64,000 bases of DNA from Citrifermentans bemidjiense Bem (GCF_000020725.1 NC_011146.1:2727501-2791500); one strand, 5' to 3'. Counted from the first letter of the stretch, positions 53,185-62,455 are shown. Notes: generated from the sequence alone by a model not told the origin. Translations and numbers: made by a program.

Positions 53185-53659
53185 GATTCTCCTCTGACTG
53201 CCGGCAGACCGGCATCTCCATCAAGATGGCGTCTTCGCCATTGTCGTAATAGTTCTTGCGGCGCCCCGATTCCCTGAACCCGAAGGATCGGTAGAGCGCG
53301 ATGGCTTCCGCGTTTCCGGCGCGCACCTCCAGAAACAATACAGATGCCCCGTGCTCGCGGCTGAAATCGAGCGCCCATTGCACCAGGAGTCTCCCGATCC
53401 CCTTCCCCCTATGAGAGTTCCCGACGGCGACGTCGAGTATCTCGGCCTCGTCCAGGACAAGCTTGAGACAGAGGTAGCCAGTGAGGGTTCCGTTATCGGC
53501 GAGGGCCACCATTGGATGGCCGAAAGGCGAGTCGATTTCGTACTGGAAGTGCTGCTCGGTCCACGGTCTCGAAAACGATGCGGACTCTATTTCGAGCACC
53601 GCTTTGAGCTCATCGCAACGCATTGGACTGAGCGTTATTTTCTCCCTGAGATCAGGCAC
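53174..53659 (-). CDS. rimI: Ribosomal-protein-alanine N-acetyltransferase
   Basis: A 161-residue GNAT enzyme of the RimI type (acetylates the N-terminus of ribosomal protein S18). Motif A is [16 protein letters not shown], followed by [20 protein letters not shown] and [13 protein letters not shown]. Start GTG at 53659; an ATG 12 codons in is possible but would cut the first strand. First gene of the rimI-pyrK-pyrD-kamA operon. Divergent from purM. Confidence 0.9.
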   Translation of the reverse strand: MPDLREKITLSPMRCDELKAVLEIESASFSRPWTEQHFQYEIDSPFGHPMVALADNGTLTGYLCLKLVLDEAEILDVAVGNSHRGKGIGRLLVQWALDFSREHGASVLFLEVRAGNAEAIALYRSFGFRESGRRKNYYDNGEDAILMEMPVCRQSEENHAV

Positions 53660-53709
53660 AGCAAGGCATCATAAGCAAACGCCAAGGCGAAGTAAACAAT
53701 TTTTTCGCT

Positions 53710-53738
53710 TTGACTTTTCGAGGTATATGGTTTAGATT
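53710..53738 (+). promoter_or_regulatory. purM promoter
   Basis: TTGACT (53710-53715), 17 bases, TAGATT (53733-53738), in the 107-base gap between rimI and purM. Confidence 0.6.
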
Positions 53739-53766
53739 TCGTCTTTACTTTATCGGAGGTTCTCCC

Positions 53767-54813
53767 TTGAAAGAGACTAAGATTACCTATAAAGACGCAG
53801 GTGTAGACATAGATGCAGGCAACACTTTCGTGCAGATGATCAAGCCGCTGGTCAAGGCGACTTCTCGTCCGGAAGTGCTGGCAGACATCGGCGGCTTCGG
53901 GGGGTTGTTTTCCCTCAACATGGGCAAGTACAAGCACCCGGTGCTTGTCTCCGGCACGGACGGGGTCGGGACCAAACTGAAGCTCGCCTTCCTCGCCGAC
54001 CGCCATGACACCATCGGCATCGACCTCGTCGCCATGTGCGTGAACGACATCATCGTGCAGGGAGCCGAGCCGCTCTTCTTCCTCGATTATCTTGCTACCG
54101 CGAAGCTCGACCCGGCCAAGGCCGCCTCCATCATCAAAGGTGTGTCCGAGGGTTGCGTGCAGGCGGGGTGCGCCCTGATCGGCGGCGAAACCGCCGAGAT
54201 GCCCGGCTTCTACACCGGCGACGAGTACGACATGGCCGGCTTTGCCGTGGGCGTGGTGGAGCGCGAAAAAATCATCGACGGCTCCTCCATCACCGTCGGC
54301 AACCGCCTGATCGGGCTGGCCTCCTCCGGGCTGCACAGCAACGGCTACTCCCTGGCCAGGAAGGTCATCCTGGAGCACATGGGGCTCGGCATCGACGATC
54401 AACTCCCCGGCCTTGGGAAAACCGTCGCCGAGGAACTTCTCACTCCGACCCGCATCTACGTGCGCAGCGTGATGAACCTTCTGCGCGACTTCAACGTCTC
54501 GGGCCTGGCACACATCACCGGCGGCGGTCTCCTGGAGAACATCCCCCGCGTGCTCCCCAACGGCTGCAAGGCCGTCATCAAGAAGGACAGCTGGGACGTC
54601 CCCGAGATATTCCGGATCATGCAGAAGGCCGGCAACATCGAGGAAAACGAGATGTTCAGGACCTTCAACTGCGGCATCGGCATGGTGCTGGTCGTTCCCG
54701 AGAAAGAGTCCGAAGAAATCATGATCAGGCTCTCCGGGCTAAACGAGACCGCGTTCGTCATCGGCGAAGTGGCTAAGTGCGACGCCGGCAAGGAGTGCGT
54801 GGACCTCGTCTAG
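53767..54813 (+). CDS. purM: Phosphoribosylformylglycinamidine cyclo-ligase (AIR synthetase)
   Basis: A 348-residue enzyme of purine synthesis making AIR from FGAM and [17 protein letters not shown] at the start, [32 protein letters not shown] and [11 protein letters not shown] are canonical. The TTG at 53767 is used because GGAGG is seven bases upstream and family members begin here. Followed by purN after 15 bases. Confidence 0.96.
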   Translation: MKETKITYKDAGVDIDAGNTFVQMIKPLVKATSRPEVLADIGGFGGLFSLNMGKYKHPVLVSGTDGVGTKLKLAFLADRHDTIGIDLVAMCVNDIIVQGAEPLFFLDYLATAKLDPAKAASIIKGVSEGCVQAGCALIGGETAEMPGFYTGDEYDMAGFAVGVVEREKIIDGSSITVGNRLIGLASSGLHSNGYSLARKVILEHMGLGIDDQLPGLGKTVAEELLTPTRIYVRSVMNLLRDFNVSGLAHITGGGLLENIPRVLPNGCKAVIKKDSWDVPEIFRIMQKAGNIEENEMFRTFNCGIGMVLVVPEKESEEIMIRLSGLNETAFVIGEVAKCDAGKECVDLV

Positions 54814-54828
54814 GGTAAAGCGTCAGAT

Positions 54829-55443
54829 ATGGAAAGAACTCTCAACATAGGGGTACTGATCTCCGGCAGCGGCAGCAACCTGCAGTCGATCATGGACGCC
54901 TGCGCCGCCGGCAGGATCAAGGGCAGGGTCGCCTGCGTGATCAGCAACAAGGCGGACGCCTTCGGCCTGGAGCGGGCGCGCAAGGCCGGCATCCCCGCGC
55001 TGCACCTGGATCACCGCGCCTACTCCGGCAGGGAGTCCTACGACGAGGCCCTGGTGGCGACGCTGCGCGAATTCGACGTCGAGCTGGTGGCGCTGGCAGG
55101 CTTCATGCGCATCATCACGCCGGTGCTACTCGAGGCCTTCCCGATGGCGGTGATGAACATCCATCCGGCCCTGCTCCCTGCCTTTCCCGGGCTGCACGCC
55201 CAGCGCCAGGCGCTCGATTACGGCGCCAAGGTCGCCGGCTGCACCGTCCATTTCGTCGACCCGGGCACCGACACGGGCCCGATCATAATGCAGGCCGCGG
55301 TGCCGGTCCTTCCAAGCGACACCGAGCAGACCCTCTCGGCACGGATTCAGAAGGAAGAGCACCGCCTCTATCCTGAGGCGATCCGGCTCTTCACCGAGGG
55401 GCTCCTAGAGGTCAGCGGTCGCGTAGTCAGCGTCGGCGCCTGA
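54829..55443 (+). CDS. purN: Phosphoribosylglycinamide formyltransferase
   Basis: A 204-residue folate-dependent GAR transformylase. VLISGSGSNLQSIMDA, the catalytic Asn-His-Asp region NIHPALLPAFPGLHAQ and HFVDPGTDTGPII are visible. Cotranscribed with purM. A strong terminator follows. Confidence 0.96.
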   Translation: MERTLNIGVLISGSGSNLQSIMDACAAGRIKGRVACVISNKADAFGLERARKAGIPALHLDHRAYSGRESYDEALVATLREFDVELVALAGFMRIITPVLLEAFPMAVMNIHPALLPAFPGLHAQRQALDYGAKVAGCTVHFVDPGTDTGPIIMQAAVPVLPSDTEQTLSARIQKEEHRLYPEAIRLFTEGLLEVSGRVVSVGA

Positions 55444-55469
55444 TTCCCCGACAACTTCGCCTAAAACAA

Positions 55470-55501
55470 AATCCCCTTCGGTAGCCGAGGGGGATTTTTT
55501 T
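55470..55501 (+). terminator. purMN terminator
   Basis: 12-base stem AATCCCCTTCGG / CCGAGGGGGATT with loop TAG and a T-run, 26 bases past purN. Confidence 0.85.
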
Positions 55502-55555
55502 ATGCCTTAAACCTGTTGATTGTTTTCCCTAAGCCGTCACCGGGGCCGACGCCGA

Positions 55556-55858
55556 TTACCTGCTGGCGGAGCCGCCACTGTAGCGCTCAGCGAGTTCCTG
55601 GTCCAGCGAGTAGAGCCAGGCGAGGAGCTCGGCCACCGCCTGGTACAACTCGGGGGGAATCTCGCTGTCCAGATCGACCTGCATCAAGAGGCTCACCAGC
55701 TCGGGCGACTGGTGCACGTAGACGCCGTGCTCCTGCGCCAGCGAGACGATCGCTTCGGCGGTGACGCCGCTTCCCTTTGCCACCACCCTTGGGGCGCCGT
55801 CTTCGCCGCTGTAGGCCATGGCCACCGCGCGCTTCATTTCGCTGGGACGCTTAGCCAT
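55556..55858 (-). CDS. FlhB C-terminal-domain-like protein
   Basis: A 100-residue protein matching only the cytoplasmic C-terminal domain of FlhB/YscU-type export switch proteins: AVAMAYSGEDGAPRVVAKG, then VTAEAIVSLAQEHGVYVHQ and a short helical end. It lacks the membrane domain and the self-cleaving NPTH motif. Such stand-alone FlhB2-like proteins are known in several flagellated bacteria. Its start overlaps the stop of the FliK-like gene, suggesting paired function in flagellar export switching; inferred. Confidence 0.85.
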   Translation of the reverse strand: MAKRPSEMKRAVAMAYSGEDGAPRVVAKGSGVTAEAIVSLAQEHGVYVHQSPELVSLLMQVDLDSEIPPELYQAVAELLAWLYSLDQELAERYSGGSASR

Positions 55859-56801
55859 CTTTAGCCGCCAATCTGGTCAGGTGCAGCCCGCACGAGGAAA
55901 GCCTCGTCCGCAGTTCCGCGCTCTGGTTTCGCATCAGGTCGGAGGCGCCGGGGTTGCTGCAGACGCAGTCGATGGAGATCCCTTCGGCCGAGAAGCGCAG
56001 CGTCGCCTCCACCCCCCCCAGCCGCGGCAGTTCGAGTGACACCGTAGCCTCGACCCCCTGCTCCCACTTCTCGTCGTCCCCCTCGCGGATGGCGAGTTCC
56101 ATCTCCTGGCCGGGCCAGGCCTCTCCGCGCCAGGCCAGCACCCCGGAGTTCAAAAGCAGCAGTTGCTCTTTTATCAGCGGCAGCGTGCGGCTGTCGGCGA
56201 AACCGGCAGCAGAGCTCTCCTTCCCTCCCCCCTCATCTCCCTCCACCTCGGCAGCGGCACGGGAAAGCTTCCCCTGCGGCTCTTTCAAAAGCTCTTTCAA
56301 CTGCAGCGCACCGCCGGCCCATTGGGCCAGGTGGGACTCGTAGAAAAGGCCGGACTGGGTGAGCGCGCTCTTCAGCTTGCCCGCCAGTTGGGCAGAGGCC
56401 TGCTCCGGGGATTCCAGTAGAGGCTCCTGGGGAGCTTGCAGCGAAGGTGCGTTCTTCACCACGTCTGCCAGCCACTTCCCCATCGAGCTAAGCTTCACCG
56501 ACTCCCCTACCTCCGGCCGCATCACCTGGAAGGTGATGCGCGGATCGGCGGTGAGAAAGGTAAGCTCCAAGGTCTCGCCGGGCGCCACGTTCAGGGGTAT
56601 CTCAAGGTGGTACAGTTCGCCCGCCACGCGCGCAAGGTAGAGGCTGTTAGGAAGGTTGGAGATGATCTCGGCCTTCACCTGCTGCCCGGGGTTCAGCTGC
56701 AGCAGTTGACTCGCGCGCTGCTGTACCTCCACAACGGGGGTGACCGCGGTCTTGGCGAGGATGGGAAGAACCTGCTTCTGGCTTTCGTCGTTGATGAACA
56801 T
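55851..56801 (-). CDS. FliK-like (hook-length control) protein
   Basis: A 316-residue protein with an N-terminal adaptor-like part (LNPGQQVKAEIISNLPNSLYL), a variable Gln/Glu/Ala-rich middle and a C-terminal domain (about 215-310: LIKEQLLLLNSGVLAWRGEA, SLELPRLGGVEATLRFSAEG and the LRTRLSSCGLHLTRL end) typical of FliK C-terminal domains. Cotranscribed with the FlhB-like gene. Other flagellar genes are not in the window, so this pair is detached from the main clusters. Confidence 0.78.
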   Translation of the reverse strand: MFINDESQKQVLPILAKTAVTPVVEVQQRASQLLQLNPGQQVKAEIISNLPNSLYLARVAGELYHLEIPLNVAPGETLELTFLTADPRITFQVMRPEVGESVKLSSMGKWLADVVKNAPSLQAPQEPLLESPEQASAQLAGKLKSALTQSGLFYESHLAQWAGGALQLKELLKEPQGKLSRAAAEVEGDEGGGKESSAAGFADSRTLPLIKEQLLLLNSGVLAWRGEAWPGQEMELAIREGDDEKWEQGVEATVSLELPRLGGVEATLRFSAEGISIDCVCSNPGASDLMRNQSAELRTRLSSCGLHLTRLAAKDG

Positions 56802-56989
56802 GTCCGAATCCTGTGGTGCAGGAAAGCGCTATTTCGGCTGTACGGTAAAAGGAGCCAGCCATTCAGGGAGGGCTTAAAAGTTCATGAAGATGGCGGCTGC
56901 TCGATTCATAGCACACTCTGCGGGCAATTAGTAGTACAGAAATCCCCTGCTGCGCCGTACAGCATCGCTATTTTTTTCAGTGAAGCCGC

Positions 56990-57017
56990 TAAACATATCC
57001 GGAACCGCCGCCGATAA
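56990..57017 (+). promoter_or_regulatory. Candidate sigma-28 (FliA) promoter
   Basis: TAAA (56990-56993) and a perfect GCCGATAA (57010-57017) are separated by 16 bases; the FliA consensus has 15. It is 46 bases upstream of the hybrid kinase start. Confidence 0.4.
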
Positions 57018-57062
57018 GAAAGAAAAGCGCAATTTTCAACCTGTACTTCAGAGGCAGGCCCA

Positions 57063-59387
57063 TTGATGAAACACGCACTGCGTATCCTGATCGTGGACGA
57101 TTCCCCCGAAGATGCCGCACTCATCGTGCGTCAACTGCAGGGAGAGTTCTCTATTAGCTACGAGCGCGTCGAGACCCCTGACGAAATGGAGGCGGCACTG
57201 GACAAGGGGGGATGGCACATCGTCATCTCGGACTACGTCATGCCCAAGTTCAGCGGGCTCGCGGCGCTCAAGCTTCTTCACGACCGGGGAATGGACCTCC
57301 CTTTCATCATGGTCTCCGGGCAGATGGGAGAGGACGCCGCCGTAGAGGCGATGCGAGCCGGCGCACATGACTACTTGCTGAAGGACAGGCTCTCCAGGCT
57401 GATCCCCGCGATCAAGCGGGAATTGAACGACGCCGTGGTGCGCCGCGAGAGGAGAATGGCCGAGGAGGCCCTCTCGGCGACGGAGGCGCGCTTCCACAGC
57501 CTGGTGGAGCAGTCCCTGGTCGGCATATTCATGCTGCAGGACGACGTCTTCATCTACGTGAACCCCAAGTTCGGCGAGATCTTCGCCTACGAGCCGCAAC
57601 AGCTGATCGAATCGAGATCTCTGCTGGAACTGGTGGCGCCGGAAGATCAGATCAGGGTGATGACCCGGTTTCTGCGCCCCCTCATGGAGGAAAGCGACAG
57701 TCTGCACTTCTTCTTCCGAGGCAAGCGCCGCGACGGGTCCCTGATCGATCTCGAGGTGAACGGCACCCGGACCAGGGTAAACGGCAGCGCTGCCATCATA
57801 GGGACCCTGCTCGACATAACCGAGCGCAAACGCGCCGAAGCGGAACTGAGCAAGCTGTGGCGCGCCGTCGAGCAAAGCCCGGTATCGGTGGTGATAACAG
57901 ATCTCTTCGGCAGGATCGAGTACGTGAACCCGAAGTTCATCGAGGTGACCGGCTACGCCGAGGAGGAACTGATCGGGAAAAACCCGAGCATCCTGAAATC
58001 CGGGATGACCGACGCCAAGGTGTACGAGGAGCTCTGGTCTACAGTAACCTCTGGCCGGGAGTGGCACGGCGAGCTGCACAACAAGAAAAAGAACGGGGAG
58101 CTATTCTGGGAAAACGGGCATATCTCCGCCATCAAGAACGCCGAGGGGCAGATCACCCATTTCGTCGGGGTCAAGGAGGACGTAACCGAGAGAAAGCTTG
58201 CCATCGACCAGCTGAGGCAGGTACAAAAGATGGAGGCCATAGGCCAGCTGGCAGGCGGCATCGCCCACGACTTCAACAACCTCCTCACCGTCATCAACGG
58301 TTATTCGACGCTCCTGGTGAGATCCCTCGACAAGGGTTCGCCCACGCACAAGGAAGCGGAGCAGATCCTGCGTGCCGGCGAGCGTGCCGCAGATCTTACC
58401 AGGCAGCTGTTGAGCTTCAGCAGAAGGCAGATCATGGAGCCGAGGGTGCTGGACATCAACAAGCAGGTGAGAGCGGTACAGAAGATGCTGGAACGGCTGA
58501 TCGGGGAGCATATCGGGCTCGTCACCACCCTCTCCGAGGACGCCGGCTTCATCAGGATGGACCCGGGGCAGATGGAACAGATCGTCATGAACCTGATCGT
58601 CAACGCCCGCGACGCCTCGGAGACCGGCGGGGTGATCACCATGGCCACGGAGAAGGTCGACCTGGACCAGAATTTCTCACACCTGCACCCCGGGTCGGTT
58701 CCCGGAAGCTACGTCAGGCTGAGCGTGGCGGACCAGGGGCAAGGGATGACCGAGGAGGTAAAGCAGCGCCTCTTCGAACCCTTCTTCACCACGAAGGAGA
58801 TGGGTCGCGGCACGGGCTTGGGTCTCGCCACCGTGTACGGCATCGTGAAGCAAAGCGGAGGTTACATCGAGGTGGTCAGCGAACCGGGACAGGGAGCCTG
58901 CTTCAACATCTATCTCCCCCGCGCCTCGGAGCCCGCCCCCGCGCCGCCTGCGCCGCCGGTCGACGAAGAGATAGATTCCTCCCACGTCATACTCGTCGTG
59001 GAGGACGAACCGGGGGTGCTCAACCTGGTGGTGCACACCTTGCGCATGCGTGGTTTCACCGTCTATGAAGCCACGGACCCGGACCAGGGGATCACCCTTT
59101 TCGAGAAGCACGCCACTGAGATTGACATGCTCCTCACCGACGTGGTAATGCCGTTCATGAGCGGCCCTGCCCTGGCTGAGCTGTTGCTCTCCAAAAAACC
59201 GGGATTGAAGGTGCTGTTCACGTCCGGGCACACCGACGACAGGGCAGGTTTCGAGAAAATATTGGAAAAAGGGATGCAGTTCCTGCCCAAACCGTTTGCC
59301 AGCGACGCCCTGATCCGAAAGGTGAGGGACACCCTGAACGGAGGCACTGCAAAGACGGCAGGAGCGATTTCAGGAGGTAGCGATTGA
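57063..59387 (+). CDS. Hybrid histidine kinase REC-PAS-PAS-HisKA-HATPase-REC
   Basis: A 774-residue soluble kinase. N-terminal receiver (Asp57 in ISDYVMPK), PAS about 140-260 and about 265-385, HisKA with H-box AGGIAHDFNNLLT, HATPase motifs NLIVNARDAS, DQGQGM and GRGTGLGLATVYGI, then a C-terminal receiver (about 645-760, LLTDVVMPF). No membrane segment. Its stop overlaps the HD-GYP gene start, so they form one signalling unit with the HD-GYP protein a likely phosphoacceptor. The receiver domain is a close paralogue of that at 46250. Confidence 0.94.
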   Translation: MMKHALRILIVDDSPEDAALIVRQLQGEFSISYERVETPDEMEAALDKGGWHIVISDYVMPKFSGLAALKLLHDRGMDLPFIMVSGQMGEDAAVEAMRAGAHDYLLKDRLSRLIPAIKRELNDAVVRRERRMAEEALSATEARFHSLVEQSLVGIFMLQDDVFIYVNPKFGEIFAYEPQQLIESRSLLELVAPEDQIRVMTRFLRPLMEESDSLHFFFRGKRRDGSLIDLEVNGTRTRVNGSAAIIGTLLDITERKRAEAELSKLWRAVEQSPVSVVITDLFGRIEYVNPKFIEVTGYAEEELIGKNPSILKSGMTDAKVYEELWSTVTSGREWHGELHNKKKNGELFWENGHISAIKNAEGQITHFVGVKEDVTERKLAIDQLRQVQKMEAIGQLAGGIAHDFNNLLTVINGYSTLLVRSLDKGSPTHKEAEQILRAGERAADLTRQLLSFSRRQIMEPRVLDINKQVRAVQKMLERLIGEHIGLVTTLSEDAGFIRMDPGQMEQIVMNLIVNARDASETGGVITMATEKVDLDQNFSHLHPGSVPGSYVRLSVADQGQGMTEEVKQRLFEPFFTTKEMGRGTGLGLATVYGIVKQSGGYIEVVSEPGQGACFNIYLPRASEPAPAPPAPPVDEEIDSSHVILVVEDEPGVLNLVVHTLRMRGFTVYEATDPDQGITLFEKHATEIDMLLTDVVMPFMSGPALAELLLSKKPGLKVLFTSGHTDDRAGFEKILEKGMQFLPKPFASDALIRKVRDTLNGGTAKTAGAISGGSD

Positions 59388-60427
59388 AAGGAAACATCTT
59401 AATAGCCGATGACGAGGACATGATCAGGGAACTGATCAACATCACCCTGTCAAAGGAAGGCTTCACCTGCTTCCAGGCCGCAAGCGCCGAGGAGGGGTTG
59501 GAGATAATCAACAAGCACAAGCTGGACCTGGCGCTTTTAGACATCATGATGCCAGGCCGCTCGGGAATCGACCTCTTGAAGGACATCAAGGAGGCCACCC
59601 CCGACACGACGGTGCTGATGATAACGGCGATGAACGACATGGACACCGCCCTTTCCTGCATCCATTACGGCGCCGAGGACTACATCACCAAGCCGTTCAA
59701 CCTGGACCGGGTGCTCCTCACCGTGAAGAACACCCTGGAAAAACGCAGGCTGGTGCTGGAGAACAAGGAATACCAGGCGAACCTGGAACAGAAGGTGCGC
59801 GAGCAGACCGAGGTGATCCGCACCGTGATGGGGGAGATCAACCTCGCCTACGAACACACGCTGGTGGCGCTGATCAGGGCGCTGGACGCGAGGGAAAAGG
59901 AAGTGGGATCCCACTCCGAGCGGGTCATGTCCTACGCCAGGCTTTTGGCGAAAGCCGCGGGGATCAGCGAGGACGAGCTGATCATCATAGGCAAAGGCGC
60001 GCTTTTGCACGACATCGGAAAGATCGGCGTCTCCGACAACATCCTGTTGAAGCCCGCGAAGCTAGACGACTCGGAGTGGGAGATCATGCGCCAGCACCCC
60101 AGCATCGGCTTCGACATACTGTCCGGCATCCGGTACTTCGCCGGGGCGGCGGAACTGGTGCTGCATCATCACGAGCGCTGGGACGGAAACGGCTATCCGG
60201 GCAACCTGGAAGGGGAAAACATCCCGATCAGCGCGCGCATCTTCGCCCTGGTGGACACGCTCGATGCCATGACTTCCGACCGGCCCTACCGCAAGGCATT
60301 GACCTTCGAGGCGGTTCTGGACGAAGTAACGCGTTGCCGCAGCAAGCAGTTCGATCCCGAGCTGGTCGATCTGTTCCTCAGCATTCCGAAGGACGAGTGG
60401 GAAAGCGCGGCGGGGAAGAAACTGTAA
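59384..60427 (+). CDS. Response regulator with HD-GYP domain
   Basis: A 347-residue protein: receiver 1-120 (Asp53 in LLDIMMPG), coiled linker, HD-GYP domain about 155-335. The signature is complete, with HSERVMSYARLLA, ALLHDIGKIGVSD and HHERWDGNGYPGNLEGENIP, so c-di-GMP hydrolysis (to pGpG or GMP) is expected. The TTG start overlaps the kinase stop by four bases. Likely output of the hybrid kinase upstream. Confidence 0.93.
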   Translation: MKGNILIADDEDMIRELINITLSKEGFTCFQAASAEEGLEIINKHKLDLALLDIMMPGRSGIDLLKDIKEATPDTTVLMITAMNDMDTALSCIHYGAEDYITKPFNLDRVLLTVKNTLEKRRLVLENKEYQANLEQKVREQTEVIRTVMGEINLAYEHTLVALIRALDAREKEVGSHSERVMSYARLLAKAAGISEDELIIIGKGALLHDIGKIGVSDNILLKPAKLDDSEWEIMRQHPSIGFDILSGIRYFAGAAELVLHHHERWDGNGYPGNLEGENIPISARIFALVDTLDAMTSDRPYRKALTFEAVLDEVTRCRSKQFDPELVDLFLSIPKDEWESAAGKKL

Positions 60428-60460
60428 CGACTCTCCCTTCTTACCGAGCGCAGTACGAAA

Positions 60461-60500
60461 AAAGCCGGAACGAACCCAGTGTGGGGTTCATTCCGGCTTT
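60461..60500. terminator. Bidirectional terminator
   Basis: AAAGCCGGAA / TTCCGGCTTT with inner stem GAACCC / GGGTTC, A-rich left and T-rich right, between the converging HD-GYP and sigma-54 regulator genes. Confidence 0.85.
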
Positions 60501-60543
60501 TCTTTATCAGGTACCCGCCTTGCGGCAGTGCTACGGCCAGCTT

Positions 60544-61992
60544 CTAGTCAGCGGCGCCTATGCGATAGCGCTCCAGCCTGTCCCTCAGGGTATTGCGGCT
60601 GATGCCCAGGAGCTTCGCGGCAAAGACCTGGTTGTTGTTGCTCTTCTCCATGGCCATGTGGATCAGGGCCTTCTCCAGCCCCATGTTGACGCTCTCGTAG
60701 ATCGCCCCCTTGTTCTTCTGGCAGATCCCGTCAAAGACCGGTTCCAGCATGCTCCAGAAGACCTCGTAGTAGTCGTCGCCGGCCGCCTCTAGGTCGACCT
60801 CCTTGAAGCCGGCCTTGGCGGTCAGGAACGACTCGAAATCTCCGGGAACCAGGATGTCGCCGCGGCAGAAGACGGTGGCCGAGTTGATGACGTTCTTCAG
60901 CTCCCTGATGTTCCCTTCCCACGGGTGCGAGGTCAACATCGCCAGGGTCTCGGGCGCCACCGCCTTGATGTTCTTGCCGTACTTCTTGGAGAACTTCTTC
61001 ACGAAGAGCTCGACCAGGAGCGGTATGTCCTCGGCACGGTCCCGCAGCGGCGGCAGAAAGAAGTTCACCACGCGCAGGCGGTAGTACAGGTCCATCCGGA
61101 AGGTCTTTTCCTTGACGTTGGTGATGAGGCTCTTGTTGGTCGCCGCGATCACACGGACGTCCACCTTGATGGTCTCGTTCCCACCTACCCTCTCGAACTC
61201 CTGGTTCTCCAGGACCCGCAGGAACTTCCCCTGGTTCGCCTGGCTCATCTCGCCTATCTCGTCGAGGAAGATGGTGCCGCCGTTGCACTGCTCGAACTTC
61301 CCGATCCTCCGGGAATGGGCGTCGGTGAAGGCTCCCTTCTCGTGGCCGAAAAGCTCGGACTCCAGCAGCGCCTCGGGGAGTGCGGCGCAGTTTACCGCCA
61401 GGAAGGGGCGGTTCTTTCTCTTGGAGTTGTTGTAGACCGCGCGCGCCAGCAGTTCCTTCCCGGTTCCGGACTCGCCCTGGATCAGCACGGTCGCGTCGGA
61501 ATCGGCCACGGTCCCCACCATCTTCCAGATCTCGATCATCTCCGGCGAGGAACCTATCATCAGGTCCTCGGTGAGATCCTCCTCGACCTGCGGGCGTTCA
61601 CGGGTGTAACGGACCTTGCGGCTCAGAAGGTTGCACTCCAGGGCCTTCTTCACCGCCCCTTTTAACTTGGTCATGTCGAAGGGCTTGGTGACGTAGTCGA
61701 AGGCGCCGTGTTTCATCGCTTCGATGGCGTTTTGCGTGGTCTTGTAGCCGGTGGCCATGATGACGGCGAGGCCGGGGTCGATCTTCTTCGCTTCCTTGAG
61801 CACCTCGATGCCCGACTTCTGCGGCAGGCTGATGTCCATGATAGCCACATTGGGACGATCCGAGATGACGCGCTTTAGTGCCCCTTCGCTGTCGCTTTCC
61901 AACAGCAGCTCGTAATCTTCGCCCGCGAAGACGCTCTTCAGCATGAGCAGGATGTCGTGATCGTCATCCAATATGAGCAATTTTGCAGTCAT
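60544..61992 (-). CDS. Sigma-54-type response regulator with GAFTDA motif
   Basis: A 482-residue NtrC-like protein: receiver 1-120 (Asp53 in IMDISLPQ), AAA+ about 145-385 (Walker A GESGTGKE, Walker B GGTIFLDEIGEM), Fis-type HTH at the C-terminus (NNNQVFAAKLLGISRNTLRDRLERY). The sigma-54 contact loop reads GAFTDA where GAFTGA is standard. About 50 residues between AAA+ and HTH are unlike common members. Converges on the HD-GYP gene; no kinase beside it on its strand. Confidence 0.92.
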   Translation of the reverse strand: MTAKLLILDDDHDILLMLKSVFAGEDYELLLESDSEGALKRVISDRPNVAIMDISLPQKSGIEVLKEAKKIDPGLAVIMATGYKTTQNAIEAMKHGAFDYVTKPFDMTKLKGAVKKALECNLLSRKVRYTRERPQVEEDLTEDLMIGSSPEMIEIWKMVGTVADSDATVLIQGESGTGKELLARAVYNNSKRKNRPFLAVNCAALPEALLESELFGHEKGAFTDAHSRRIGKFEQCNGGTIFLDEIGEMSQANQGKFLRVLENQEFERVGGNETIKVDVRVIAATNKSLITNVKEKTFRMDLYYRLRVVNFFLPPLRDRAEDIPLLVELFVKKFSKKYGKNIKAVAPETLAMLTSHPWEGNIRELKNVINSATVFCRGDILVPGDFESFLTAKAGFKEVDLEAAGDDYYEVFWSMLEPVFDGICQKNKGAIYESVNMGLEKALIHMAMEKSNNNQVFAAKLLGISRNTLRDRLERYRIGAAD

Positions 61993-62056
61993 GGCCGTCC
62001 CCCGATGGGCTGTTATACGATCGCATTAGGATTGGAAGTGTCAGGCAGTAACCAAA

Positions 62057-62081
62057 AGAACCGCCTGAGGTAAGCGGTTCT
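62057..62081 (-). terminator. Terminator of the acidic Cys-rich gene
   Basis: 8-base stem AGAACCGC / GCGGTTCT with TTTTGG following on the minus strand, about 30 bases past the stop. Confidence 0.65.
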
Positions 62082-62113
62082 CTTGTTTACATGATCAATG
62101 AACGAGGCTGTTG

Positions 62114-62359
62114 CTACTCATCCTCTTCGTAGTCGTCATCATGTCCGTCAAGGTCTTCAGCGTCCTCGTCTTCTTCTTCATACTCTTCGGCTACGTAGTG
62201 AGTGCGTTCGTCTTCTTCCTTTATAGCCTCGAAGCGTTCGAGGATCGCCGGGTTGGTGCAGTAGCGGCCGTCCTTGCAGGTACAGGTGTCAAGGTCGCAA
62301 AGGTCGAAGAGTTGAATTTCGCTGCAGAGCCTCTTTGTTGCGGGTTGTGTTTCCATCAT
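62114..62359 (-). CDS. Small acidic, Cys-containing protein of unknown function
   Basis: An 81-residue protein with five Cys in the first half (RLCSEIQLFDLCDLDTCTCK and DGRYC), possibly metal-binding, and a C-terminal tail made almost wholly of Asp/Glu (from about residue 48). Start ATG 62359 follows AGAGGTAAC. Gene is preceded by fbp on the same strand and ends in its own terminator. I do not recognise a family. Confidence 0.7.
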   Translation of the reverse strand: MMETQPATKRLCSEIQLFDLCDLDTCTCKDGRYCTNPAILERFEAIKEEDERTHYVAEEYEEEDEDAEDLDGHDDDYEEDE

Positions 62360-62399
62360 GTTACCTCTGAGAATTACTAATTAATTACTATCGACCTTT

Positions 62400-62432
62400 C
62401 CCGAGACAACTTTAGGGAAAAGTTGCCTCGGG
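62400..62432. other. Hairpin after fbp
   Basis: CCCGAG.CAACTTT / AAAGTTG.CTCGGG stem with short loop but no T-run on either side. May end or stabilise the fbp transcript. Confidence 0.4.
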
Positions 62433-62455
62433 ACGGTCCATCTTACAACAAAGCT

